Shown: one piece after another, positions 33,667-42,103 of the stretch
How positions within the stretch are numbered: position 1 is the stretch's first letter
Layout: every line of letters starts with the position of its first letter
Origin: Azophilus sp965200465
Lineage (GTDB): Bacteria; Pseudomonadota; Gammaproteobacteria; Pseudomonadales; Azotimanducaceae
Assembly (NCBI GenBank): GCA_965200465.1
Contig: OZ241358.1
Coordinates: 3,224,001 to 3,288,000 of the forward strand
Reading direction: 5' to 3'
DNA length: 64,000 nt
The notes under the pieces: generated by a model
What the model was told of the DNA's origin: nothing
The model's input: only the letters and a program-made list of their open reading frames with translations
Database searches by the model: none
Position numbers and translations under genes: made by a program

Positions 33667-33856
33667 CCGTAACGAAAAGCAGTGCATTTCATGAGTGGGA
33701 GCGCAGTGTTGAAGCGGGTTGCAAGGCGCACCGTGCAGGTTTTTTTCCGGCAATTGCATGGTTGCGGCGCTTGCGAAGGCCTGCCGCCTGGAAGCGCGGG
33801 CGCCCCGCCCGCCTGCGGGCCGGAGGCCCGGGCGATCTTCATCCGGGAATTGGGGT
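33667..33856 (+). repeat. Dispersed repeat, copy 4 (second tandem unit)
   Basis: Same order of blocks as copy 3 and about 190 bp long; it lacks roughly 30 bp in the middle (the CGCTCCCAGGAGACCTCTG block). Its end overlaps the proposed TTG start of the next gene, so the element supplies that gene's upstream region and possibly its initiation site. Confidence 0.85.
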
Positions 33857-35388
33857 GTAGGTTCCGGGCCGTTCAGGCGCTGACGGCGGCGCTGCTGCTG
33901 GGGCTGAACGCCTTGGCGTTCGCGGCGGATCTGCCCTCGTCGTTTGCGCGCACTTGGTGCGCCTACCAAACGGAGCACTTCAGGTTCGTCACGGACCTGC
34001 CGCATCGTCGCGCCCTCACCAAAATCAAGAGGCTGGATCGGTTTCGGCAGTTGTTTCTGCAGCTTTTTCCGGACGCTCAAGGCCGCAGCGGGCTGCCCTT
34101 GCGGATGCTGGTCCTGCGGCGCTCCGAAGACTTCGCCGAGCTTTCAGGCAACAGCGCCTACAGCGGCGTCACCGTGCCTTCGCTGCGCTTCTATCAACTG
34201 TTGATCGGCCCGGATCCAAACCCCGTGTTCTCGGACACCGGAATGCACGAGTACGCCCACTACCTGCTGCGCAATCAGGCGGCTTGGAACTATCCGCCTT
34301 GGTACGAAGAGGGGTTGGCCAGCTATCTGGGCACGGCCCAGCTGCGGGGATCGGCGCCGGTGTTGGGGCGGCTTGGCGCGGCGCCCTCGGCGGGCCAAGG
34401 AGCCGCCTCCAAGATGGGCCGCGAAGAGGAGCCGACCTATGAAGAAGTGGTCGGCGCCACCAGCTTGACGGATTGGCCCTTGCCCAAGTTGATGGCCTTT
34501 TACCGCAAGTCTTGGCTGCTCGTGCATTTCATCAGGCTGGGCCACCGCTTGGGCTATGCGGATCTAAGAGGCCCTCTTGCCGCCTATCTGGCCGACCCGC
34601 GGCGGGACTTCGCCGCCGCCTTCGGTCTGTCGCCAACGGCCCTTGGCGAACTTCTGCAAAGCTATCGGAGCCGGCGCTCCCACCCCGGCGAGAGGGTCAA
34701 TTTGCCGGAGTCCGAAGCGCCCGTCTTTACAAGGCGCTGCCTGAGCGCCGCCGAAAGCCGCATGGAGCTGGCGATGAGCATTGCCGGCCTAAACCCTAAG
34801 TTGGCCGTTGCCGCCCTCACCAGCCTGGATGCTCCCGCCAACGCCGACCGACTGACGGCGCTGGCCGAAGCGCTGGCGAAGATCGACCCAAGGCGGGCCG
34901 CGGCGACCGCGCAGGAGGCTCTTGCGCTGGATCCCAACCACCCAGGCGCCGCCGTTGCGCAGGCCAACCTCAAAGTTCGCGGCTGCGCCCTGTCCAGCCG
35001 CCCGGCCTGCCTTGCCAAATGGGCGCAGGCGGCGGAGTTGTATCGGCGCGCCTGGGCGGGCAATTCGCAACGCTACGACGCCGCCTACGGCCTTGGCGTG
35101 GCCTACCTGCACACCGGACGGGCGGAGGCGGCGTTGCGCCATCTGCGCCTAGCCTGGGAAAAGATGCCTTCGGTTGTGCAAACCAACTTCTATCTTGGCG
35201 AAGCGCACCGCATTCTCGGTGACGGCCAGCGGGCCGCGGCGCACTTGCGCAAAGCCTGCAACTGGGCGTTGCAGCCCGTTTGGAGGAACAGGGCCGAAAC
35301 CGCGCTCGCCCGTTTGGAGGACTTGGGGCCGGGGCTGGAGATGCAGTCGCCAGCACCGGCGGGGCAGTCGGCCGCGCCCAGCGGCTAA
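33850..35388 (+). CDS. Exported HExxH metallopeptidase-like protein with TPR repeats
   Basis: About 512 residues with a signal sequence (FRAVQALTAALLLGLNALAFAAD). HEYAH at about 133-137, in the context FSDTGMHEYAHYLLR, and a downstream WYEEGLASYLGTA give the HExxH...E arrangement of gluzincin-type peptidases, close to DUF1570/MA-like proteins. The C-terminal half has TPR-like units (AAATAQEALALDPNHPGAAV, RYDAAYGLGVAYLHTGRAEA, TNFYLGEAHRILGDGQRAAA). The frame is open up to 33682 through the repeat; I prefer the TTG at 33850. It is convergent with the capD-like gene and overlaps it by 4 bp. Confidence 0.7.
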   Translation: MGCRFRAVQALTAALLLGLNALAFAADLPSSFARTWCAYQTEHFRFVTDLPHRRALTKIKRLDRFRQLFLQLFPDAQGRSGLPLRMLVLRRSEDFAELSGNSAYSGVTVPSLRFYQLLIGPDPNPVFSDTGMHEYAHYLLRNQAAWNYPPWYEEGLASYLGTAQLRGSAPVLGRLGAAPSAGQGAASKMGREEEPTYEEVVGATSLTDWPLPKLMAFYRKSWLLVHFIRLGHRLGYADLRGPLAAYLADPRRDFAAAFGLSPTALGELLQSYRSRRSHPGERVNLPESEAPVFTRRCLSAAESRMELAMSIAGLNPKLAVAALTSLDAPANADRLTALAEALAKIDPRRAAATAQEALALDPNHPGAAVAQANLKVRGCALSSRPACLAKWAQAAELYRRAWAGNSQRYDAAYGLGVAYLHTGRAEAALRHLRLAWEKMPSVVQTNFYLGEAHRILGDGQRAAAHLRKACNWALQPVWRNRAETALARLEDLGPGLEMQSPAPAGQSAAPSG

Positions 35389-37325
35389 TCCCGCCAGCGA
35401 CGCTGCCTCGGCAGGGTGGCCACCGACGCTTGGGTGGTTGCGGAGCGCGGCACCGACACCTCGCCAAGTATGGCTTCCAGATCCGCACCCCTGACCAAGC
35501 CTTGGGCGAAGCTGTGGATCACTTGGTGGTCGTAGCTTTCGCAGGCCCGCTCCAATGGCTCCAGCGCCTTGCGCAGTTTCGGCCAAGGCGGAAACTGCTC
35601 ATCCGCCCGCATGATGTTGCGGTGGTCGGTGCCGGAAACATTGCCCACCAGCAAATCCTCATGCAGCTTCTCGCCCCGTTTGAGGCCGGTGAACTGAATT
35701 TCGATGTCTCCGTCGGGGTTGGCTTCGGACTTGATCGAATAGCCCTGCAGCCGCGCCATTTGCACGGCCAGATCAAGAATCTTGATGGGCGCCCCCATTT
35801 CCAGCAGGAACACGTCGCCGCCTCGGGCCATGCTCGCCGCCTGCATGACGAGTTCGGCAGCTTCGCGAATGGTCATGAAGTAGCGCGTCGCCTCCCGGTG
35901 GGTCACGGTGATGGGGCCGCCCCTCTTGAGCTGCTCCATGAACAAGGGCACGACCGAGCCGGATGAGTTGAGCACGTTGCCGAAGCGCACGATGGAGAAG
36001 CAGGTGCGTTCGGAACTTTGCTGCAAGGCTTGCAGCGCCATCTCGGCCAGCCGTTTGCTGGCGCCGAGCACGCTGCTCGTGCGCACCGCCTTGTCCGTGG
36101 AAATCAGGATGAAGTCCTTGACCCCGGTCCGCATCGCTTCTTCGGCGGTGTGCAGGGTGCCGAAGGTGTTGTTCTTGAGGCCCTCCACCACATTGTTCTC
36201 AAGCAGGTTGATGTGCTTGTAGGCGGCGGCGTGATAGAGCGTCTCGATGCCGTAGCTGGCCAAGTTATGGCGGATGAAGGTTCGGTTGGTCACCGAACCC
36301 AGCACGTCCTGAACGGCGACGTCCAGGTTCTCGTCGGCGCAAATCTGCTTGAGCTCACGCTGCACCTTGAACAGGCTGTACTCCGAGTGGTCCAGCAGCA
36401 CCAGTTGCCGCGGCCCTTGGCGCACGATCCGCCGGCAGAGTTCGGAGCCGATGGAGCCGCCGGCGCCCGTCACCATGACTTGGCGGCCGGCCACGGACTT
36501 CCTCAGCAGATGCGGCAGCGGCGCAACCTCCGTGCGGCCCAGCAAATCCCGAATCTGAACGTCCCGCAGGTCGGCCGGACGGCCGCCTTCAGAATGCAGT
36601 TCGTCAATGTCTGGAACCAAGCGCACACGCACCGCATGGGGTTCCAAGAACCTGAGGATGCGGCGGCGATCGAGCGGATCGTCCGAGCCGACCGACACCA
36701 GCACCTCCCGCGTTTGCGTTTGTTCGAGCAGGGCGGCCAAGTCTTCGGGGGGATGCACCTTTGCGCCGTCTATGATGCGTTTCTGCAGCCGCTCATCGTC
36801 GTCTATGAACGCCGTTGGTTCGTACCGTCCGCCATCGACAAGCGAGCGGGCAAGTTCAACGCCCTTGCGCCCAGCGCCGTAGATGATGACCGGAATGCGG
36901 ACGGCCTTGCCAAGTTTGAACCAGCCGAAGCCGGCGTGAATACCATAGCGGACGCCCGTTACGTAGAGAACCGCAATCATCCAAAATATGACGGGAACCG
37001 AGCGGGGAAAGCCCACGAGGGGAATGAAGTAAGCGATGCCGGCCACCGCCAAGGCCCCCAGGGCAGCGCCTTTGGCGGCGATGGGCGCCACCTGCTGGCC
37101 CAGATAGCGGTTGACTTGGGCGTAGAGGCCCAAGCTGGCGAATACTGGAACGGCCAGCAGGCAGGCCGCCAAGGCCGGCCAATAACGCCAAATGTCAGGT
37201 TGCCAGTCTCCCAAGCGCAACGCCATGGCCAACCATAGGGCGGCAACCACCGCCAAGCAGTCGGTGGAGACCAACAGCGCCCTCTTGGGGCGGCGCTCCA
37301 ACCGCACCAAACGTTCAGCGATCAA
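35385..37325 (-). CDS. CapD/WbpM-family NDP-sugar 4,6-dehydratase (polysaccharide biosynthesis)
   Basis: A membrane-anchored 646-residue nucleotide-sugar dehydratase/epimerase; family members make UDP-4-keto-6-deoxy-HexNAc. There are four N-terminal membrane segments, then a first Rossmann domain (VIIYGAGRKGVELARSL). The catalytic SDR domain has VMVTGAGGSIGSELCRRI, the unusual STDKA plus ASKRLAEM motif (Met/Lys in place of Tyr/Lys) and VRFGNVLNSSGSVVPLF. The TTG start at 37325 has GGAGG 6 bp upstream and overlaps the glycosyltransferase gene by 11 bp. Confidence 0.9.
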   Translation of the reverse strand: MIAERLVRLERRPKRALLVSTDCLAVVAALWLAMALRLGDWQPDIWRYWPALAACLLAVPVFASLGLYAQVNRYLGQQVAPIAAKGAALGALAVAGIAYFIPLVGFPRSVPVIFWMIAVLYVTGVRYGIHAGFGWFKLGKAVRIPVIIYGAGRKGVELARSLVDGGRYEPTAFIDDDERLQKRIIDGAKVHPPEDLAALLEQTQTREVLVSVGSDDPLDRRRILRFLEPHAVRVRLVPDIDELHSEGGRPADLRDVQIRDLLGRTEVAPLPHLLRKSVAGRQVMVTGAGGSIGSELCRRIVRQGPRQLVLLDHSEYSLFKVQRELKQICADENLDVAVQDVLGSVTNRTFIRHNLASYGIETLYHAAAYKHINLLENNVVEGLKNNTFGTLHTAEEAMRTGVKDFILISTDKAVRTSSVLGASKRLAEMALQALQQSSERTCFSIVRFGNVLNSSGSVVPLFMEQLKRGGPITVTHREATRYFMTIREAAELVMQAASMARGGDVFLLEMGAPIKILDLAVQMARLQGYSIKSEANPDGDIEIQFTGLKRGEKLHEDLLVGNVSGTDHRNIMRADEQFPPWPKLRKALEPLERACESYDHQVIHSFAQGLVRGADLEAILGEVSVPRSATTQASVATLPRQRRWRD

Positions 37326-38388
37326 CAGCGGCCTCCGCTTCCGGCAAACCGGCCCGCAGCCGGAACGCCGCCGCCGCCAAGGGCAAGGCCGCGGCCAGTT
37401 GGCACAGTGCGCCGAAGGCCGGCAGCGCCTGCGCAAGCTGCGCCAGCGGCAACAGCCAAAGCGCGCAGAACGCTAGAAATGCCGAAGTGGTCCATAGGTG
37501 CCCCTTTCTCTGCGCCACCTTCTGGTAAAGGTGGGTTCGGTGCGCCTCCCAAAACGCTTGTCCAGTAACCATTCTGACACAAAGCGTGTAGCTGGCGTCA
37601 AACCAAAACCCGGTCAGCAGAATCAAGCAGGAAGCCAAGGGCAGAATTTCTTGGGCGACCAATTGAATGACGCACACCGCGAGCAGGAACCCCAGCAGGG
37701 TGCTGCCGACATCGCCCATGATAATTCTGGCGGGCGGCCAATTGAACGCCATGAAGCCCAGTATCGCGCCGACCGTCGTCCAGAGAAGATCGCCAACCCA
37801 GCCGGGGGCGCCTCCGGCCAATAGCTGCACGGCCAGGCAGAAGAACAGGCAAGCGCCGCCGGCGAGCCCGTCTATGCCGTCCATGAAGTTGTAGAGGTTG
37901 ACGTGCCAGACCAGCAGAACCAAGGCGGCGCCCAGAAGCCAAAGCGGCCAATCCGGCGGCATCAGCCAAAGCGCCGCGCAGCCGAAGGCGAACTGGCCAG
38001 CCAAGCGTGAGGCGCGGCCGAGTTCGTGCAGGTCGTCCACCAGCCCCATGACGCCGACGCCGGCGACGGCGAGCGCCAAGCCGCCCAGCGCCGCCCCGCC
38101 CAAAGCGGCGTAGCCAAGGCTGGCGACGATGGGCAAGGCGAAGCCTAAGCCGCCCAGAGTGGGGATGGGGCGCACATGGGAACTGCGGCGGTTCGGCAGC
38201 GCCAGCCAGCCGTGCTTGGGCGCCGCCTGCACCAGAACGGCTTCCGCCGCCACGCAGGCGACGAAGGCCGCGCCCATTGGGAGCAGCGGCTGGAGGCCGC
38301 CCATCAAGGCCGCGCCGATGCAGCCGGAGGCGCCCCCGACGACAGCGGCTTTGGCGACGACCTGGCGCGGCCGCGCCCAATCAACCAT
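37315..38388 (-). CDS. WecA/WbpL-family polyprenyl-phosphate glycosyl-1-phosphate transferase
   Basis: Transfers a sugar phosphate from a UDP-sugar to undecaprenyl phosphate, starting a surface glycan. About 357 residues and about 10 membrane segments. Family motifs present: RRSSHVRPIPTLGGLGFALP, VDDLHELG, the catalytic-loop Asp/Asn motif YNFMDGIDGLAGG, IIMGDVGSTLLGFLLA and the cytoplasmic HRTHLYQK. Start choice: ATG 38388 (ATG 38409 is also in frame). Overlaps the capD-like gene by 11 bp, as in WbpL-WbpM pairs, so the two form an operon. Confidence 0.88.
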   Translation of the reverse strand: MVDWARPRQVVAKAAVVGGASGCIGAALMGGLQPLLPMGAAFVACVAAEAVLVQAAPKHGWLALPNRRSSHVRPIPTLGGLGFALPIVASLGYAALGGAALGGLALAVAGVGVMGLVDDLHELGRASRLAGQFAFGCAALWLMPPDWPLWLLGAALVLLVWHVNLYNFMDGIDGLAGGACLFFCLAVQLLAGGAPGWVGDLLWTTVGAILGFMAFNWPPARIIMGDVGSTLLGFLLAVCVIQLVAQEILPLASCLILLTGFWFDASYTLCVRMVTGQAFWEAHRTHLYQKVAQRKGHLWTTSAFLAFCALWLLPLAQLAQALPAFGALCQLAAALPLAAAAFRLRAGLPEAEAAVDR

Positions 38389-38535
38389 TCCTTCATGCGG
38401 CCCCCTCATACAGGTTTGGTCCGCATATTGCACCAAGGATTGGCGGCCAAGCGCAAGGCGGATCCACTCCAGTGTGAACGGAGCGGCGGCGATGCGGGGC
38501 GCCTCCAGTGGTTGGCGGCGGCATCACGGCGGCCT

Positions 38536-38823
38536 CTAAGGCGCGCTTTCGACTTCGATGCGCTCCATGTTGATGCTTACCGTGCGCTCGCCAATGCCCT
38601 TCACCTTGATCAGCTCACTGGCGTCCGCAAAGGGGCCGTTGGCCTCACGATAGGCGACGATTGCCGCCGCTTTCGTCAAGCCCACGCCGTCAAGCACCTC
38701 CGCGATGGCGGCGGCGTCATCCGAGTTGATGTTCACCTTCATGAGGCCATCGGCCGCCGGCCATGCTCCCAACGCCAGTGCGAGGGACAGGGCGAACGCC
38801 ATTGAAGCAAAGAATTTGCGCAT
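38536..38823 (-). CDS. ComEA-like helix-hairpin-helix protein
   Basis: A 95-residue exported protein with a signal peptide (FFASMAFALSLALALGAWPA) and a double helix-hairpin-helix core: VNINSDDAAAIAEVLDGVGL, then KAAAIVAYREANGPFADASE and LIKVKGIGERTVSINMERI. In competent bacteria ComEA binds incoming DNA in the periplasm. Many gammaproteobacteria carry such small versions with no proven uptake role. It is separate from the ihfB operon downstream on the same strand. Confidence 0.85.
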   Translation of the reverse strand: MRKFFASMAFALSLALALGAWPAADGLMKVNINSDDAAAIAEVLDGVGLTKAAAIVAYREANGPFADASELIKVKGIGERTVSINMERIEVESAP

Positions 38824-38959
38824 GATGAAAACTCCCTTTGGTTGTTTGTGGATTACGCCACCGGGAGCCTAGAGAAGGAATTTGCGGAAAAATGCAGGAA
38901 AAAGCTGCAACCAGTGTGGGAAATTGACACTTTGCAGGCGCAGCAGGGCGTCTATTGGG

Positions 38960-39193
38960 CTAGTTCGCCTTGCGCCGCCGCAACGCACCCTTGATGCGGG
39001 ACGGCAGCGACGCCAAGGCGCCAACTGCGACGCCGGCCAAAAAAGCGATCAACAGCCACCAAAACAGGCTCCACTCCGGGGTGCGCCAAACCAAAAACCG
39101 GATGGAGACCTCCTCCTGATTGACCGCGATCAATGCGAACAGAAAGAGCGCGACGGCCGCGAGCCCCGCCAACAGTCGCCAGATTCGAGCCAC
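38960..39193 (-). CDS. lapA: LapA-family membrane protein (LPS assembly protein A domain)
   Basis: A 77-residue inner-membrane protein with two hydrophobic segments: LLAGLAAVALFLFALIAVNQ and LFWWLLIAFLAGVAVGALAS. The LapA/DUF1049 signature covers N-Q-E-E-V-S-I-R-F and the basic end PSRIKGALRRRKAN. In E. coli LapA works with LapB (YciM) to control LpxC and LPS synthesis. lapB usually follows lapA; here it does not, as comEA follows instead. It is 21 bp after ihfB. Confidence 0.85.
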   Translation of the reverse strand: MARIWRLLAGLAAVALFLFALIAVNQEEVSIRFLVWRTPEWSLFWWLLIAFLAGVAVGALASLPSRIKGALRRRKAN

Positions 39194-39214
39194 GGCAAGC
39201 GGTGCCTCCCGTTG

Positions 39215-39550
39215 TTAAGTGGAGCCTCGTTCGGGCGCAGGGGAAGCGGCGGCGGCCAGCTCCTGTTGATAAACGGCGTCCACCCTTTCGCGCAGGTTCT
39301 TCCCCGGCTTGAAATGCGGAATGTACTTGCTGTCCACGTCCACCGGCTCGCCGCTTTTGGGGTTGCGCGCAACTCGCGGCCCCCGATAGCGCAAGGAGAA
39401 ACTGCCAAAACCGCGAATCTCAATGCGGGTGCCGTTGGTGAGCGCTTGCGACATGTGCCCGAGCATCATCTTCACCGCCCATTCAACATCCTTGGGCGGC
39501 AACTGTTCATGCTTTTGGGCAATCATCTTGATGAGATCGGATTTGTTCAT
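39215..39550 (-). CDS. ihfB: Integration host factor subunit beta
   Basis: DNA-bending nucleoid protein that pairs with IhfA. It has 111 residues, slightly longer than usual because of an Ala/Glu tail. Core: MNKSDLIKMIAQKHEQLPPK, the beta-specific NGTRIEIRGFGSFSLRYRGP and RVARNPKSGEPVDVDSKYIP, HFKPGKNLRERVD. It follows rpsA, the conserved gammaproteobacterial position. Confidence 0.95.
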   Translation of the reverse strand: MNKSDLIKMIAQKHEQLPPKDVEWAVKMMLGHMSQALTNGTRIEIRGFGSFSLRYRGPRVARNPKSGEPVDVDSKYIPHFKPGKNLRERVDAVYQQELAAAASPAPERGST

Positions 39551-39577
39551 GGCGTGGACTCGATGGGCCGGCCGGAA

Positions 39578-41284
39578 TCAGGAGTCCGCATTCTTTTTGT
39601 TCCCTTGAAGTTGCGCTTGAATCAAGTCGCCCAAAGTTCCGGCTGTCTTGCCGCTCTCGTTTTGCGTGCGCTCTCGTTCGGCATGCTCCCGCACGGCGGC
39701 CCGCTCCTCGTCCAGCGCCTTCGCCTTGAGGGAAAGGCCGATCACCCGGTTCTTGCGGTCCACGCTGATGATCTTGAGCTCCAGCTCCTGCCCTTCCGTG
39801 ACGCCCTTGCGGGCGTCCTCCATGCGGCCGACGCTGATTTCCGACGCCTTCAGCACCCCCACCACTTCCTCCGCCAGCCGAATGCTCGCCTCCTTCGGCC
39901 CGACGCTTTCGACCACGCCCTTGACCAGAGCGCCCCGGTCATTGGCGGTTACGAAGTCGGAGAACGGGTCTTGGTCAAGCTGCTTGATGCCGAGTGCGAT
40001 GCGCTCCCGTTCGGGGTCCACGGAAAGAATGACGACCTCCACCTCCTCGCCTTTGCTGTAGCGGCGCACCGCTTCCTCGCCGGGTTCGTTCCAGGCAATG
40101 TCGGACAGGTAAACCAGCCCGTCGATGGAGCCGTCCAAACCCACGAAGATGCCGAAATCGGTGATGGACTTGATCTTGCCGCGGATGCGGTCTCCCTTGG
40201 CGTGATTGGCGGCGAACTCGTCCCAGGGATTGGTGCGGCACTGCTTTATGCCCAAGGAAATGCGGCGGCGTCCCTCGTCGATGTCGAGCACCATGACCTC
40301 CACCTCGTCGCCGACGTTCACCACCTTGGACGGATGGATGTTCTTGTTGGCCCAATCCATTTCGGAAACATGGACAAGGCCCTCGACGCCCTCTTCTATT
40401 TCCGCGAAACAGCCGTAGTCGGTGAGGTTGGTGACGGTGGCGAAGACCCGGGAGCCTATCGGATAGCGACGGGTCAACTCCACCCAAGGGTCGTCCCCCA
40501 ACTGCTTCATGCCCAGGCTCACGCGGCTTTTTTCCCGGTCGAACTTAAGGATGCGGACATCCACCTCGTCGCCTACTTCCACCATTTCGCTCGGATGGCG
40601 AATTCGGCGCCAAGCCATGTCGGTGATGTGCAGCAGGCCGTCAATGCCGCCGAGATCGACGAAGGCGCCGTAGTCGGTCAGGTTCTTGACGATGCCCTTG
40701 AGGTCCTTGCCCTCCTGCAGGGAGGCCAGCAGCGCCTCCCGCTCCTCGCTGTTCTCCCGCTCCAGCACGGCGCGCCGGGAGACGACCACGTTGTTGCGCT
40801 TTTGGTCCAGTTTGATGACCCGGAACTCCAGTGGCTTGCCCTCCAAATGGGTGGTCTCGCGCAGGGGCCGGATATCGACCAGGGAGCCGGGCAGAAAGGC
40901 GCGAATCTCCCTGATGTCCACCGTAAAGCCGCCCTTGACCTTGCCGTTGATGGCGCCGGTGACGACTTCGCTGTTGGCAAAGGCGTGCTCCAGCGCCTGC
41001 CAAGTCTCCGCCCGTTTGGCCTTCTCCCGCGACAGGCGGGTTTCGCCCCAACTATCGTCCACCACCTCCAGCGCCACCTTGACTTGGTCGCCCAAGGCCA
41101 GGGTGAAAGCGCCTTCCTCGTCGAGAAACTGGCTCTTGGGAATGACGCCTTCAGACTTCAGGCCGGCGTGGACGAGGACCGCTTCGTTGTCGATATCGAC
41201 CACCGTGCCGGTGACGATGGCGCCGGGCGCCATGTCGATGGTGGTTAGGCTTTCTTCAAACAGTTCCGCAAAATTTTCGCTCAT
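39578..41284 (-). CDS. rpsA: 30S ribosomal protein S1
   Basis: RNA-binding ribosomal protein that brings mRNA to the 30S subunit. It has 568 residues and six S1 (OB-fold) domains. The first two are divergent ribosome-binding ones (GAIVTGTVVDIDNEAVLVHA, VTGAINGKVKGGFTVDI); later ones show KGIVKNLTDYGAFVDLGGID and ATVTNLTDYGCFAEIEEGVE. The start is ATG 41284 (MSENFAELFEES); the frame's upstream extension is not S1-like. It is between cmk and ihfB. Autogenous control is known in E. coli; I cannot see the leader fold here. Confidence 0.96.
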   Translation of the reverse strand: MSENFAELFEESLTTIDMAPGAIVTGTVVDIDNEAVLVHAGLKSEGVIPKSQFLDEEGAFTLALGDQVKVALEVVDDSWGETRLSREKAKRAETWQALEHAFANSEVVTGAINGKVKGGFTVDIREIRAFLPGSLVDIRPLRETTHLEGKPLEFRVIKLDQKRNNVVVSRRAVLERENSEEREALLASLQEGKDLKGIVKNLTDYGAFVDLGGIDGLLHITDMAWRRIRHPSEMVEVGDEVDVRILKFDREKSRVSLGMKQLGDDPWVELTRRYPIGSRVFATVTNLTDYGCFAEIEEGVEGLVHVSEMDWANKNIHPSKVVNVGDEVEVMVLDIDEGRRRISLGIKQCRTNPWDEFAANHAKGDRIRGKIKSITDFGIFVGLDGSIDGLVYLSDIAWNEPGEEAVRRYSKGEEVEVVILSVDPERERIALGIKQLDQDPFSDFVTANDRGALVKGVVESVGPKEASIRLAEEVVGVLKASEISVGRMEDARKGVTEGQELELKIISVDRKNRVIGLSLKAKALDEERAAVREHAERERTQNESGKTAGTLGDLIQAQLQGNKKNADS

Positions 41285-41357
41285 GGGGATTGGTTGCAAT
41301 GCCGCGTTTAGGCGGAGGGTCCGCCCAGGGCAACTCCTGATTAGAGGTTGGTTGACG

Positions 41358-42044
41358 TCATGCGCCGCCTCGGTGTTGGCGGACAAGCGACAAGACGCTG
41401 CGCAGCACCGCATCGATGCTCATGTCAGTGCTGTCAATCACGACAGCGTCCTCCGCTGGCCGCAGGGGCGAGGTGACGCGCCTGCTGTCCCGCCGGTCTC
41501 TTTCCCGTATGCCGGCGAGGACGGTGGCGAAACTAACATGCAATCCTTGGTTTCTCAACTGTTTATGTCGCCTGTGCGCCCGTTCTTCGGGGCTGGCGTC
41601 CAAATAAACCTTCAATTCCGCCTCCGGAAAGACCACGGTGCCCATGTCGCGCCCGTCCGCCACTAGGCCGGGCGGGCGCTTGGCGTTGCGCTGCTGCTGC
41701 AAAACGGCTGCCCGCACCCGCGGGTGCCGGGCCACCGCGGAGGCGGCCTTGGCCACCCGCTCTTGGCGAATGTCCTTGGTGCGGTCGGCGCCGTTCAGCC
41801 TGAGGCGTCCGCCCTCGGTTTCGGCGTCCATGCCCTCGGCCAAGCGGACCAAGGCGGCCTCGTCCTCCAAGTCAGTTCCAGCGGCCAAGGCCAGCGCGGC
41901 GACGGCGCGGTACAGAACGCCGCTGTCCAAGTGCCGCCAGCCCAGCCTTGCCGCCAAGGCCGCGGCCAACACGCCTTTGCCGGAACCGCCGGGGCCATCG
42001 ACGCAGATCACGGGTGCGGCGGCGCTTTCAGAATTGGCGGACAT
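41358..42044 (-). CDS. cmk: Cytidylate kinase
   Basis: Phosphorylates CMP/dCMP with ATP. It has 228 residues. The P-loop is DGPGGSGKGVLAAALAARLG. YRAVAALALAAGTDLEDEAA follows, then GRDMGTVVFPEAELKVYLDA and SPEERAHRRHKQL, all typical. It is 73 bp upstream of rpsA. The usual neighbour aroA is missing between tyrA and cmk. Confidence 0.94.
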   Translation of the reverse strand: MSANSESAAAPVICVDGPGGSGKGVLAAALAARLGWRHLDSGVLYRAVAALALAAGTDLEDEAALVRLAEGMDAETEGGRLRLNGADRTKDIRQERVAKAASAVARHPRVRAAVLQQQRNAKRPPGLVADGRDMGTVVFPEAELKVYLDASPEERAHRRHKQLRNQGLHVSFATVLAGIRERDRRDSRRVTSPLRPAEDAVVIDSTDMSIDAVLRSVLSLVRQHRGGA

Positions 42045-42103
42045 CGGCGCTGTCTTTGCGCGGCGCGGCGCAATTGCGGCGACGCAGTACCGCCAGCCGC
42101 GGC

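Noticed and set aside
33446..33856. CRISPR array
   Set aside because: The two units are 190-221 bp long, only two in number and without spacers; they belong to a dispersed repeat family.
38882..41248. 788-codon plus-strand frame over ihfB and rpsA
   Set aside because: Antisense of well-identified ribosomal and IHF genes; no protein features of its own.
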